From: Orthonyx spaldingii | Lineage: Eukaryota > Chordata > Aves > Passeriformes > Orthonychidae | DNA: 64,000 bases | Assembly (NCBI GenBank): GCA_013397795.1 | Contig: VZTJ01000523.1 | Coordinates: 4,369,218-4,433,217, forward strand | Reading direction: 5' to 3' | Shown: one piece after another, positions 25,401 through 38,689 of the stretch | How the letters are laid out: each line of letters opens with the position of its first letter | Position numbering within the stretch: the stretch's first letter is position 1 | Notes under the pieces: model-generated | What the model was told of the DNA's origin: nothing | Database searches by the model: none | Seen by the model: the letters and a program-made list of their open reading frames with translations, nothing else | Program-made: the position numbers and the translations under genes

Positions 25401-26629
25401 CATTAAGTCAGAAAAGAGCCCTACTGATTTATCCCTTTCCAGATCTCCCTGTCATGAAAAAATTTGTTATTTGAAGCCCTTTTCCTATAACACATTAAAT
25501 CAAGTCTGGAATAGCAATCTCACAGTCTTTGCCAGTACTTGATAATACCAACAATGTGTATCCTGTTATTTGATGCAAACAATCCCTTCTGCACCCTGCA
25601 ATCCTCCTCCTGTGATTTTCTGGCTTGGTATTTACTCTGTCCTGTTTATCCCAGTGCTTTGTTATCCACAGGCAAAGACAGCATCCCTCCTCCTCATAGA
25701 CTGGATGTGCTCAATGTCTTTCCACTGGATCTCACTTCCCAGTTTGAACCTTGAACCATCCTCTGTTTCCTCCTTGCTCTTAAGCCCCTCTGCCCTAACT
25801 GAAGGTGGCATGTTTGGGGCTCCACTGCAGTGAAGCTGGCTGGAGTATTTTATCCTGCTTTTAATCCCTCATTTTCTTTTACTGAGTCTTACTTTGTGAT
25901 CCTTTGTGATCATTTGCTTCTCCACACTGGACCGTCTAATGGCAAGAATTCATCCTCCTTCCTGAGGTTTGATCTGTGGGTTAATAGTTTGATTGTCATC
26001 CCTATTGTGGATTTAGGACATGGTGGTTTGAAATAACTGCTTACAAACAGTGTCAACCACACAAGAAAGGTTGATTTTTCTGTAATGCAGAACAGGGCCT
26101 GTGTCTTTTGCTGTGCTTTTGCGTGGTTGAAGAACAGAAGCCGAAGTGGGAAGAAAAAATAAAAGGCAACACGTTCCTGCTTTTCACACTTTTCAGAGTG
26201 TGCAGAAACACACTGTGCTTTTATGGGACGCCACAAAGGTTCATAGCAAAAGCCACAAGTGGCACATTTCACCACTTGCAAAGAGCTTGTTGAGAGGTTG
26301 CTTGAGTGTTTGTGGTAGCTGGGGACCAGACCTGCTGGATCTTCCTCTGTGCATCCCTGTGCACCTCTTTGCAGCTTTCCTGGGCTCAGTTCCAGGCACT
26401 TCCCTGAGACAGACATGTGGGCAGGGTGGGTGTGCAGCAGCTTAAACCTGCCTAAGCGAGGGTTTCTGCCATGTCCCCCCTTTCCTCTGTTTGTCTTCAT
26501 GCCCCATCCTCTCACCAGACCTCCAGCTGGTAGTGTTAGTTGGTGAAATGTTGTCCAGCCTCTCTTATCCTTATCTCCATCCAAAATAGAGAAAAAACAG
26601 AGGTCGATTCTTATCACCGAAGTCCTGAC

Positions 26630-27110
26630 TGAGTAATTAGCTTATTTAAAGCCTTCAGCTTAAGTCAAGTAGGTGTTGAGATATCAAACTCACCTCAGTT
26701 TCTATGGGAGCTTAGCATTGGAATCTCAAAGGTGATTTGAACTTTATATATAGTATCAGGGTTTTGCAGCATTTAATACTAAAAGCCTATTAAAATTTAG
26801 ATTCTCAGAGTTTAATAATCTGCTTACATGAGAATATTCCTTTCAAGCTGTTCTGAATAGAATGACAGCAACATCTGCCCTCTGCAAAACTTGTAAGCAC
26901 ATTAAGCATTACTGTTAGATACCGCCATTTGCAAATTTCTCAAGACAAACACGTACATTAATCTAAATCACCAGCATAACTCTTGTTTTCTTTGTACCAA
27001 TCCAAAATTAATATATTTTTAGCACCTTGCCAGATTCTCTTCTTCAAGCTAGAAGTCTCAGATTTCCCTGCTGTTGCCAACGTACTGTGGTTTGTTTTAA
27101 TCATACAAAT
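26630..27110. promoter_or_regulatory. Candidate conserved non-coding element in intron 5
   Basis: An AT-rich block without recognisable repeat sequence. It carries TAATTAG-type homeodomain words near 26635, a palindromic octamer-like ATTTGCAAAT at 26927-26936, and GATA and TTAAG words. Such clusters are typical of developmental enhancers, and GPC3 is a developmentally regulated gene, but the motifs are short and conservation is untested. Confidence 0.25.
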
Positions 27111-28679
27111 CCTAAACAATGAAAGCACAATTGGAAGCAAGACAGAAAAATGAGATTCTGTAATTGGGTACAAAGGAAATTCCATGCCAGCAATAACCCT
27201 TGAGTTCGTGAAGGGTTTGGTTATTTCTGGCAGTGCTGCAAAATATCTGATACAATGGAATCCCCAAAGAGGGGGCAGTATAACTTTTCAAGCCCATAAA
27301 ACACAGCTTTGTAGCAAGTATAAGCTATAATGAAAGGACAGCAGGCAAATTCAGTGGGTTATTGAGTGACCATGATTGTTTCCAGAGTATTTCAGAAATT
27401 AAGATCGTGAATCTTCTTCTATTAATCCTGCTGCTTGGTCTCAGGTTTAGCCAATTTTTCCATAATCTATTTGTCTTAAATAAGAATAGAGGGAGACTTC
27501 AGGCTGTCTATAACCTCCCATTGCTTTGCTATGAATATGACAGTTTTTGCTGTTCCTTTTGAAGTCCCATCTCCCAGAGCCAGGTGATTACCTGAGAGCT
27601 CACATTTATGACCAAGCCATCATTGCAGCACACTCACTGGCTGCAGAGCTTTGGGGCAGTTGGGAAGAAGCAGCACTTCTCTTGGCAGGGAACTGACACA
27701 GCAGGATCTGAGGGGGCTCTCAGAGGCTTCAAGGTGTTGATATTTGGAAATCCAGCAGAAAATGGTTCCTTTTTATTTAGGTGAGAACACTCCCCCACTG
27801 AGAGCGTTGGATCCTCCTGGTTGCTTTTGAAGCAGCTTGTTTGGAGCTGCTGGTGGTGTAAATTGACTGCGGCATCACGAGCTCTGCAGTGATTGCAAGG
27901 ACTCTCTGCAAGCAAGCAAACAAAGCCAGGAAGGCACCTGAGAGCCACACACCTCACCTCCCTCCTGCCACTTGCACTCCCATGTGACAGATGCCTGCAT
28001 GTGGTCATGGGATGGTGGGGACACACACCCCATATGGAGGAGAACAGCTGGGGTGGACCTGCACCCCGCACCCAGCCCCATATCTGGAATGGGGTATGAC
28101 TGACCAGGTGTCTCTGGACAATCTGTCTTTAGAGAGGAAACTATCAGGGAAAGAAGTTGTCACCTCTTCTCGGAGGCTTGTGGGCACATCCAGGAGTTAC
28201 ACCCTGACTGCAGGGCAGGATGAGTGGGCTGGAAACAGCTTTTCAAGCCTTTTGGCCCCACTGCTTTCACTGCTGATGCCACACTGAGGTTGTCTCACTA
28301 AAACAGAAATTAGCAGGGCAGGAGAGTAAAATGTTGGCTTCACCACTGCACTCACCTTTACTGACCCATGAAAACCAGCTGGAGGTTAAGAGCTGGGTTC
28401 CTGTCAGGCGTGTTGGGGGGACAAAACTTTTCATCCTTTTCTCCCCTTTTTCATCTCTTTTGCCTCCTGTGTGATGAGGACTTGGTGTCACCAGTCCACA
28501 CGATCTGTAGTAAGTCATGACTTTAAATGCAGAGCAACTTTGGGGATCTGGGGGAATATTTCTGTCTCAAACTCAGTTATTAACTCCAGTGCAATGAAAC
28601 CTCTGTGCTGTGTTGTGTCTGTGTTGTGTTTGTCCCCCACCCACTCTCTCTGACAAGTTTAATTCAGTGAACAGATAGT

Positions 28680-28695
28680 AGAGAGAGAGAGAGAG
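28680..28695. repeat. (GA)n microsatellite
   Basis: Eight AG dinucleotides without interruption within intron 5. A similar shorter run lies at 10408-10422 in intron 3. Confidence 0.85.
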
Positions 28696-31600
28696 CCTGT
28701 GCTGTTTAAACTGTTGGAGATGCGTTTGAATAAATAATTTGCAACTGGAAGGCAGGCATAAATTAATTGTTATTTGAATGGCATACTTACTTTCCTTTTT
28801 CTAAAAGGTGTAATTCTTTATGTTTGACTTTCAGGATTACTTTCTCTAAATCACACGTCAGGCATTGCAGTAAGTCATCTCAAACCCTAGCAGGGCTGAG
28901 TAGGATGAACACACATTTTACACTCATTGCCATGTGTTTAAATAACATTTGTCATCTTGTCTTCTTTGCTCTGAAATGAAAGCTTGGAATGAGCTGCATT
29001 TGGACTGGAAAGACCAAACATTCACAGGAGACATTTGTGGTTGGTGGAGAGGAAAGGAGAGGAAAATCCCTCAATTTGACAGCATACTCAGGCATTTGTG
29101 TCTGGTGGATGAGAAGAAGCAGGAAGGGTCCTGCAGTTGTATTATCCCCACAGAAAACTTCAGATTATTGGTGTTTTCATAAGTGTGGATGTCTTTAAAG
29201 TAATTTTTAACGAGAGCTGCTTATCAGCACATTTTACAATGTGACATTTGTCTCTGGAAAATACCACATCCCCAGCAAGAGCCCATACCCAGGGAGCACA
29301 GGCAAGGAGATGCTGCTGACTGACGTTGAGACACGTCAAAGAGAAAAGTATTTTGGGCTTTGCCTATGAAGTGTGAGCCAGACCATGCTCATGTTGCAAC
29401 ACTGATACCCCTTCGGCTCAGAGACCCCCGGGGACCAGGGTGGGGGACTTTATCCGCTGTGCATATTTGCTGTTCCCTGCTGACATCAATCACCATGGCA
29501 GGGGCATGTGATGGGTTTCATGAAGTGGCACAAGTGTCCTGCAGAAGGGGCTGTTTTATTGGCATAAGTTGAAAACAGCTCGGGATGGCTCAGAGATTTG
29601 TCCTTTTCTGCACTGACTGGAGAACATGGGAGGAAGGTGGTGTTTTGGCTTTGTTTGGCCTGCGAGCCCACCGACCCTTCAGCTTGGGGGGGGATGCAGA
29701 GGAGCCTGCATGGGTACTGTCCTGGGACCCCCATCCTCCAGCTTGTTGGGGGCTGCAAAGGCATCTCTCTGCCATATTAAGGCCTGGCTGCTTGGCCCAG
29801 GCTGCAGGGAGGGGTGCCAGCTGCCTTTCCCAGCTTCTCTGGCATTTCAGGAATGCGGGTCGCTCACTGAAGCTACATTTCAAAGCCTTTAACCCTTTGG
29901 TTGGCTGCATCCCACATGCCTGAATGTGGCCCCCCCAGGCTGGTGCTGGGGCAGAGAGAGGCACAGCTGAGGGGAGCTGGTGTCCCCCTTGATCTGAGCA
30001 CACCAGGAGCTCTCAGCTTTGCAGCACAGAGGAAGTGTCCCCCAAAGCACCCAAGTCACACAGGACCATGTCTCTGGCTGTTGGGATGGAGCGGGTCCCC
30101 TTGCATCTCCTTTTTTGCAACTCATGCTCAAAGCTGTGCAGCTTGCAGGGTCTATTGCCTTGCTGTTTCAAATTACTTGTGGGATGGTGCAAATGGTTCA
30201 TTTTGGGTCGGGTACGTACCCTTGTACCTGGCCAGGTGGGAAGCACCAGGAGGTGACACTCCAATTCTCCGACATCACTGTGTTAGGGAGAGATCCCTCT
30301 GCAAATGCTTTCAGGTTTGCTTCCTTCTCTAGTAGACTTTTTCCCCTGGGAAGGCTGATCTGAGGTCCTCACCAGCCCAGCAAAACCTTCTGGAGAACGG
30401 TTTCAGTCTCTGGACATGGAGTTATAGTATAGTATTGCTGTAGCATTGTGCTCCTTGCTCCTGTACTACGCTGTGTAGGCTACAGAAATCCTCTCTGGCA
30501 GCCGTTGCGTGGATTCCAGAAGGGATTTCGCCCACTCAAACCCAAGTTATTGTGTTTCTTTGTATAAAACTGTTTAGGAGAGAGATTATATTAATTTAGG
30601 GATGCACCAAGTGGGCTTGGTTCTGCTCTTGCTAAAACCTGTGTGAGTTTCCTAATTAAATCTCTGAAACCACAGGAGACCTTTCAGCAATGCACTTTTG
30701 AGTTCCACCAGTGTTTTAAATTAAATTTACAGTGACACCAAAGATAGGAATTTCTTTGTCAACTAAAAACTCGTGCGTGCTGTGGATGTTGACGTCCAGT
30801 CTCCAGATGTGTTTGTCATGTTGGCACGGTGGCATTAAGTGGCTGTGTGACCAATAAGCAGCAGGATTAATGGCTCGCTGCTCCCAGTACTTTATCCCCC
30901 TGCAACAAGTTCAGCCCAAGTTTCAGCAGAGCCAGGCAGGTCTGTGCTTGCAGCAGCAGCCTCTTCCCACGAGATGGTGCTCGGAGCATGCACGGCCGTG
31001 CCAGGAGCGCATGGGCTGCCGCAGGCTGGCCCCAGGCTGGCCCCCTTCTCCCAGTCACTGGGCTTTCAACCTACAGCCACCCTCCAACTGCACGCGTGAA
31101 GGCTTTTCAGAACTGGGAGCGATTGTGTCTCAGGTATAGCCGCGCTTTGTGCTTCCCAGAATAATGTAACTATTTTTTAAAAAGGCATTTTTCAAAAAGC
31201 TGAGTGCTAAGGGGAGGCCCCAGCCCGGGGACGGGGTGTTGGGGTGCAGAGCAGAGCTGTGGATCCGATGCTGTACTGGTGCTGAAGTGCAGGGGGTGGG
31301 ATGGCTGTGCCAGCAGCTGCCCCCGTGTTCAGGAGCTGGCGGGGCTTGGGAGAGCCAAGTTGATGTCTCTGCTTTGCAGCGATGCCTGTACCTGGACAAG
31401 CTGCTTATGCCTGGAAAAGGAACACACACAGGCGTGTGCTCCTGTGCTGCAGGCACAAACAGCTCCCTTCTCCTTTTTCCTCTGTCATCTCTTCCATGCA
31501 GCATCTCGCAGGGTTGTCAGCCACTAAAGGAGATGCCTATGGGGAATGCCCAGTGCTGGGGACCCAGCTGGAGGTGCAGAGAGTTCCTGTACATGGAACT

Positions 31601-33411
31601 CCTGCTCTGAGATAGCCTTGGAGTGGAAATCTGCCTGGGTTCTGCATTTTAAATGATGTGAGTGTTTCAGCCAGGGCAGATTGCTGCTGCACCAGTATCG
31701 ATCTGGGGTTGCCCTTGCATCCCCACATGTCTGAGTAGATCTCATCCCTAGTTCAGAGTTTAAGCAGAGTTTAAACCAAGCCCATGAGTATCCCTCAGCC
31801 CCTCAGTGTGCTCTGATAGGTCTTGTGGCCAAATGTCCACATGCCTCTTGCTTTCTACTCTAGCAAAGCATCCTCCCTGAGCTGGTCCCACCATCCCTCC
31901 TGCCTCCCTCCCCTGCTTTAAATGCCTGCTAAAGTCCCACTTTCTCCCCAAAACCCATGTGAAATGGGCTGACTGTCATTGCCTGAGCTTGCCTGGCAGC
32001 ATGGGGATGGAGGATTAGCTGGGCAGGGGAGCAGGGAGCTGACAGACAGGCAGGCAGCCCCCAGGGCTGGTGCTGGGAGCTGGGTGAAAAACATGATGTG
32101 TAGGAGATAAATGCAGAAAGGAAAATTCACGGTGTTTACCCATGGCACTGGGAAAACAGATGTGCAGCAAAGCAGACTGATGCTGGTGTTATCTCGGTGA
32201 TCTCACTTTCGGAGGCTGTGCCGGGGTTTGGTAGTGCCTGTTCTGGCTGCCAGTTCTTGGAGGTGAGGACTTGTTTTGTGCTGGTAGAGCACCGCGTCCC
32301 ATCATTGGGGCAGCAGCCCAGAGCTCGAGAAGGCGCCCATGTGCTCTGTGCCCCTGCTGTGGCTGCCAGCAGGCAGTGGTGGCAGCCGACTGCTCTGGCC
32401 CCAACCTGAGTTTGAGTTTGGTGCTTGTCTTATGCTGGAGCATCATGAGCTGTTACCCAGGCCCTGAGTGTAGAAGCGTGTACCTCCAAATGCAAGCGTG
32501 CAGCAGTTCTGTCCCTCTTCCCCTTCCTTTTATGACTCTGGTAAACTGTCATTCCGTAAATCTTGCTGCAAGTGAATGTATATTTCTTTCCTAATTGCCG
32601 ATGAAAGAGCTGAGTGCAGGCTTGGCCGCCCTCCTCTGCAGAGGTGCCCTGGCAGTTTAATCTGCAGGGGCTTTGCTGACTCGTGTGGTACCTGTGTAAA
32701 TCGAGATACCCCCATGGTGCAGAGCCCAGCACTGTACCAAAGTCAAGGTACGTTCTGTCTGAGCAGCTACTTTGATCCCTAAGGCTGGATCTCATCAAAG
32801 ACTGAAATCAGGATTGTTTGACAACACCTATTTTCCATTAGCAATGTTGACAGCATTAATTATATTCTGATGCTTTAATTCTTTATTATTGAAATCACAC
32901 ATCAGTGATAGTCATTATTTTGCAAGGGGGTTGATGTTATGCTAATCAGCTTGCAGTTAACTGGGTCATCCCACTCATTTTTTTTGGCTGTGGGCACAAC
33001 ACTACTGCTCTTGTACTGGAGTCTCTGTGGTCTGCCAAGATTTATTTTAAACAAACATGAGCAAGCCAGAATTTCTGAGCCAGCTTTTTTAGGACTCTTG
33101 GGTGCAAGTTATGTGAAAATATTTATCTCTCTTGTATACTGTTTCACATCTTCCTTGGTTACTAATGGACTGGAAAGGACTTCATTGTCCTCAAGTGATA
33201 CAACTACATCATCTTGCTGCTTTGCAAAGTCAGAGCAAAAATGTTTATGGGAATCTTCTGTCCTTTCTTTGTCATTATTAACTGTCTTGTGCTCTCTGTT
33301 TTGGAAGGGGCTGGTGCCTGTCTTGGGATTTCTTGTGTTTGTACTGAACTTTGAAGATCTCCTCTCTATTAGCCCATCACATTGTGGTCTTCTCTGTTCT
33401 CATTCCTACAG

Positions 33412-33532
33412 GTACAGTCCCCAGATCACAAGGAATGGAGCAAAAGCTCAGGCTGGCAACCATGAGGTTAAGGTGAAAGGTCCGGAGCCAGTGATCAGCC
33501 AGATTATTGACAAGCTGAAACACATCAACCAG
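33412..33532 (+). CDS. GPC3: Glypican-3, exon 6
   Basis: This 121-bp exon completes the split Arg codon and encodes YSPQITRNGAKAQAGNHEVK followed by [20 protein letters not shown], ending on a full Gln codon. The second half is almost identical to human GPC3 ([20 protein letters not shown]), and the length, 40 full codons, is the same as in human. The first half is much less alike; only R-N-G and a few spaced residues agree. The acceptor is good, but the donor 'gtttgt' is the weakest of the four. The frame stays open on both sides: upstream to a Met at 32939 and downstream to a stop ending at 33778, so unspliced reads would still be translatable. The region leads from the folded core towards the glycosaminoglycan-attachment stalk. 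Confidence 0.95.
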
Positions 33533-34489
33533 GTTTGTTGCAGACGTGCCAGCAGGGACGACTCCGGAGTGGGCGGTTTCCAAATCAGTTTGGCCTCCCC
33601 CACACGCTCTCTGGGCTCAGACAGACATCCCTGTGTCTCCATCTGCAGCAGCTCTCGGGAGCCCAGTGTTCAGAGCCGGTGCCACCCTGGCCCTGCACAG
33701 CACCCACAGGGCACACGTGGCCAGTCCTGTGGGATGCCTGCTGCTGTGGTTCTCCATGGTGCAGCCTCCCAGGACTAAGCCTGTGCCTGGGTCATGTGTG
33801 GATGCCTCGCTGCAGTACAAGAATGCTTCTGCTGGGCATCCATGCCCTTAGCAGTGGAGTCCAGGAAAGATGGAGCTGATGGGGTGCCCTTGAGCATGAT
33901 GTGCTGGCACGGGGTCATGTGGCACGTGCCTGATGTCCCCCCTGGTTGGAGGAGTTCCTTTTGGCATTGCTCATGACTGGCAATAAGGGTCACTTTTTTC
34001 TTTGCTGTATCTCCCTGGGCATTCGCTTCCTGTCAGTAATGGGGCAAGTTACTGTTGAATGGGGAAATGGCAGAGCTGGATGAGATCCTTTCTGCCGGGG
34101 AGGAAGCTTCCTTCCCACTGCCTCAGACCTGGCACCCTTCCTGGAACAAGCAGTATCTTGTCTCTACCCATTATGCCATGCCAGGTTAGGTCTGTGAACA
34201 AGCCCTGCTGCTGCCAGGGAATTAGGTGGCAGCTCTGCATAGTGTTCAGCTTGTGGCTGAACCTTCCCCAGCATGGTCTTAGGCCAACGGGGCTGGGGTG
34301 TGGCTCTCCCCTCTGTGTCACTGAGTGTGGACGTCACAGTAACTCGTGGAGGGGACGTTTTTCATAGGCAGATAGCTTGGACTTGCTGCTTTGCCAGGAC
34401 ACAGCACTGGGAGCTCACAGGGCAAATCCTCAGGTGGTAATGCTGTTAACACAGCTGAGCTGCCCCGTCTCTCCTGAGAGAGCTCTTCC

Positions 34490-34870
34490 CAGTGGGACCT
34501 TGCCCAGGGTCGCTCCGGCACGAAGCTCTGGGCAGCGGTGGGTTCCCGGGGTTAAGCCCAGCTTTGCTTCCAGGCCGGGTGGGCTGTGAGGGCGGCTCTG
34601 TATGGAGTTGCTGGCTTAGCAACTTTTCTGCTAACCTCTGCTTTCCTGCTCCCGCGGCTGCCAGGGACTGTTTTCACAGCCATTCCCTCTTTAACCCCTG
34701 TGCCCTCCGATGCGGGCACGCCTCATTAGGTGCTGTCTGGGAGCAGGATGCAGCAGGGGATTTGGGGTCCCCAGGAGCACCCCACGATGCGGGAGCTGCC
34801 ATGGGCAGCGGCCCTACAGCCTGCTCTGCCTTCCCACACGCGCCCTGTGCCGAGCGGTGCCATCTGCCAA
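34490..34870. other. GC- and CpG-rich patch in intron 6
   Basis: Roughly twenty CpGs by eye in under 400 bp, in an otherwise CpG-poor intron, followed directly by a G11 run at 34898-34908. No promoter motif or exon is evident. It may be an orphan CpG island or a recombination/GC-biased-conversion hotspot. Confidence 0.3.
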
Positions 34871-34897
34871 CAGCCCATAATTATTAGAAGGGGAAAA

Positions 34898-34908
34898 GGG
34901 GGGGGGGG
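34898..34908. repeat. G11 homopolymer
   Basis: Eleven consecutive G between two A-rich stretches. It could be polymorphic or a sequencing-length uncertainty. Confidence 0.85.
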
Positions 34909-35460
34909 AATAGCATAATCAGCTCCCTATTAAATGGGGTAGAGGGCAGGCTTCAACCTGCAGGTGATAATGATATTTTGCCGTTCACAGTGAGAAAGTT
35001 GCACTGAACAAAACATGGTTATTAGTGTACTTGAAACTGCTGACATAAAGTGGTTGTGAAATGCTGGCTGCCAGACTGGGTCAAGTTAGGTCTTTGCTGA
35101 ATAGCTTGGGCTTCTGAGGAGTGGAGGTCCGTGGAGTGGGAGATCCTGGGTAAACACTGCTGTGCTCAACTCAGCTGTTTGCAGCAGCAGAGTGTCTCTG
35201 TCAGCTGCTGCTCAGAGAAAAATTGTGGTAAGGGGATGAATACGGTCAGCTTGGTCCTGATCTCTTGCAGTGCTTCCCCCTCATTGGCTTGCAGTATCGG
35301 GTTGGAATGTGTTATGGGGGCAGGTAAACTGTTTTGGTTTGAACAGCATAAGTGTAAGAGCCTGAAAAATATCAAACCCTTTTGTAAAGCTGTGTTTGAG
35401 AAAGAGGAGGAATTGAGAGTAAAATCAGGAGAAAATGGGAAGTGATTTGTGCAAATTAGT

Positions 35461-35646
35461 TATGAAGCTTGCCCAGAGAAGCTGTAGTTGACCCATCCCT
35501 GGAAGTGTTCAAGGCCAGGCTGGATGGGGCTTGGAGTAACCTGGTCTAAGGAAGGTGTCCCTGCCCATTGCAGGGGGTTGGAACTACATGATCTGTAAGA
35601 TCCCTTCCCATCCAAACCAATCTGTAATTCTATGATATGATTCTAT
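35461..35646 (+). mobile_element. CR1 non-LTR retroposon, 3' end, + orientation
   Basis: The wording is typical of the CR1 3' region: 'ccctggaagtgttcaaggcc', 'ggatggggcttggagtaacc' and 'gatcccttcccatccaaacc', ending in an imperfect attctatg/attctat repeat. CR1 copies are usually 5'-truncated, as here, so no reverse transcriptase is left. It sits in intron 6 in the same orientation as the gene. Confidence 0.9.
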
Positions 35647-38123
35647 TCCTGTGGAGGGTCTGTAGTCTATGGTCAGTAGTTTATATACCAGGAAAAGTAA
35701 CTGTGGAAGTTACTTAAATTTGGGAATAGGGGTGTCAGAGCTTACCATCATACTTATTTTCTTGGCCGAAGGAAGTTTTGAGCTCTCTTTCACATCTGGA
35801 ATGCATCTTGATTGCCAAAGAGTATGAAATGTGGAAGGAGCAGCAGCTGTGGATGAATTACGGTTGTGTCTTTCAGGTGTTGGCTTCAGATTTGGGAAGC
35901 AGTGGGAGCTCCCGAGCTGGGGAGGGTTGAAAATCTACTTATCCACCAAACTCAAGCCAACAGTGGCTTTTAAGGATTTTTCAAACCTCCAGGATCTTTT
36001 GGAGAAAAGACCATCTTTGTGGTGCTCAGAGCTGTAAATGGATTCCCATGTGACTACCTGTAAATTGTGAATCTTGTACAGTGTTGCGGTTTCCTCTCAG
36101 TGTGTTGTGTTAGAGATACAGCCTGGATTTTGTAGCTGTGGGCAGACTCAGGCACTGTGCTGTTTTGTACTATTTTCATAGAGGTCCACAGCTTTTATTT
36201 TTACTTTTAGGTTTTTGCTAAATATCTGTAATTTGCTGATGACTTGACTCCACTTGAATTCCAGGATGCTCATGCTGGTGAAAGTGTCTGTTCTTTCAGT
36301 GTTTTGTGTACAAATTGTTCTTGCTCTTTAGTTCGTGTCTTCTGAAGCCTAACTTGGGTAAATGTGCACACATTCACATGAGAAATTCTCATCAAACGTT
36401 TGCAGTTTGAAATGAGAATGGGGTTTGTGCGTTAGAAACCCATGGGGATTGAAAGAAGCAGAGTAAACCTAACTCAGAGAGAAGAGGAAGAGAAAGTGCC
36501 CCAGACTGTATTTTTTTGCTTTGCACCTATCAAGCTAAAATAAATAAATGAGTAAAGCACAGTGCTTGAGCTGTGCGCTGTCTCAAGTCAGCCCTTTCTG
36601 GATGAGTCCCCCTGAGTGCTGCCTATTCATCACATCAGACCATTCTTGTTTCACCCAAATGTGTGATTGTGGCTGATGCTATTTTTTGTGCATTGGGGGG
36701 TGAGATGGTTTATTATTGCCATACTGGATTTTTTTTGCCCCCAGTTCTGTTAGATGTCTACCAAGTCTTGATTTGAGTTATTTTTGTTGTGTGCCCAGAG
36801 GCATGAACAGCCCATCCATAAATATTAGCATTGTTATCTCAGCTGGGAGGCTAAGGGTCACCTTCAGGAAAATGAGTTGGAATTGGTTCCTAACTTTTAT
36901 TTCCCAGAGTGGATGGGGTCTGTTTCTAGCTAGAAGGGTTTTCACTCATCCCATGAGCGAAACTATATTGGAACTGAAAGGTTATTCAGCATCAGCGCAG
37001 GGTCTTGCTCAGTTTTTTTGTGACTTGGTAACATCCCCAGGCAGAAAGCTGAGTCCAGGGTGAGCCATTTCCTCTGGTCACTTAATTTTCCTCCCACCAC
37101 AGGGACGTTTGAATGGCTGAGAGATGGGGACGAGCTTTAGGTTTTAACAGCAATACATGGAGGTGGGAGGTGTGGTGTCACATGTCCCACGTCCTGGGAG
37201 CTCTGCCACGCTGGTGACCTCCTGTTGGTCATCCTCCTCCACGGAAGGCTCTGGAGAGATGACCTGAGTGATGCTGGTGTAAGGATGCAGCAGGGATCTG
37301 TGGTACTAAATTGGCTGATGTGACACTCTCTGTCGTCCCTCCTGTCCCTGGCTGTCCTGAAGTGACTTTTACGTCTTTTGCAGTGCCTACAGGGCTCTGA
37401 CACCATTGCAGCAGATGCTTTACCTCATCCTTAATGCCATTACCTCTTTAAGCTTGTGCCCAGTTGCAATCTCTTTTTATGCTTAGATAAATCCTGGTGT
37501 TTATCATAGTACTGTCTTGAGCAGGAAGAGCACAATTTTTTAAGAAAAGGAGGGAAAAAACACCCCCAAAATTAGCAGTAAAATCCATAAAAGGAAACTT
37601 AGCTGGGGAAGATGTGTCTTTAGAAAATTGGATGGCCTGGAAACATATTGTACATTTCCAGACACTCGAGTTAAGGGCTCATTTAGAATATTTCAGATAT
37701 ACTAGAGTTTGACAGTTCTTTGGTTTCCACATCAAACAATCTGTAATTTATTGCCCCATATAGGGACTGTGTTTTTATCATATTGCATATTTTCTAGCCA
37801 GAAATCTAACTACCATATAAGCTCTTGAAAAAACAAACCCTTTGGGGATGAGAATCCAGGCAATGTGCTTTCACAGACCCTGAGAAACTCTCTTTGATTT
37901 ATTTCCTTGGAAATAAGAGGAAGACACAATTTCTTGGAGTATTACAGCTGTTCCCCCAAGCAGGGTCTCACTGCCTTTCTTCATGTGCTCGGTGTAAAGA
38001 CCCGGGTCCTGCAGTGAGCCCCATGTGAAAGAGCCTCACGTTGCTCTTAGAGGGGTTTGCAGGAGGACGAGAACAAAATTTAGAAGTTTTACGAGGCAGT
38101 AAAACACACAGCTATGGTTGGGG

Positions 38124-38136
38124 AAAAAAAAAAAAA
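38124..38136. repeat. A13 homopolymer
   Basis: Thirteen consecutive A in intron 6, after 'ggttgggg'. No recognisable element precedes it. Confidence 0.8.
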
Positions 38137-38689
38137 AGCAGGAGGCCCAGAGATGTGAATGACCGAAGACAAAATAGACCTGAAGTTCACAAAAAAAGCA
38201 CGTCCTGGCATTTCCAGAGCCGTGTTTGAAGCTGGTTTGATCAACCAGTATGTCCCATATTTGTTTATAGGTTTAATGGGCTGTTTCCCGGCGGCCTGGC
38301 TGCTGGGAGAGGGCATGGTGGAGGTCACCCAGAAGTTAATTTGGAAAGAGGCCAAAAGGCCACAACTTGATTGAATCAAATGTAAACAAAATAGGCCTGG
38401 GAACGGTGTGATGCTCTTTGCCTGAGTCCCCTGTAACATCTTTGCTCAAAATACAGCGTGGTGGAGCACCAGGGACCGGTGAGGAGGGTCTGACCCCACC
38501 ACAGGGAGACAAACTCGGGGTGGCAACGGGACCTGGACCCTGCTCAGGGCACACAGGGAAATATGAAGTTTATTATGGGAGAGCCTGGGGAGCTGGGGAC
38601 TTCTCAGGAATAGATCTCCTCTTCAGAAAAATCCATTACTTTGACAGATTTGGTGAAACAGAGTTTCCCTGTGCCTGCTAGGCTTTCTG

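Larger units (their letters stand above)
22492..33411 (+). other. GPC3: GPC3 intron 5
   Basis: A 10.9 kb intron between donor 'gtgaat' and acceptor 'tctcattcctacag'. I see no other gene in it. It holds mostly unique sequence, a (GA)n run at 28680-28695, and AT-rich blocks at about 23260-23690 and 26630-27110 that could be regulatory. The final 470 bases are open in the same frame as exon 6 (see findings). No CR1 copy with a clear tail was seen in this intron. Confidence 0.88.

Noticed and set aside
25910..26617. 235-codon minus-strand frame with a Cys-x2-Cys-like cluster
   Set aside because: No recognisable domain, irregular cysteine spacing, no splice or promoter context; best explained by chance.
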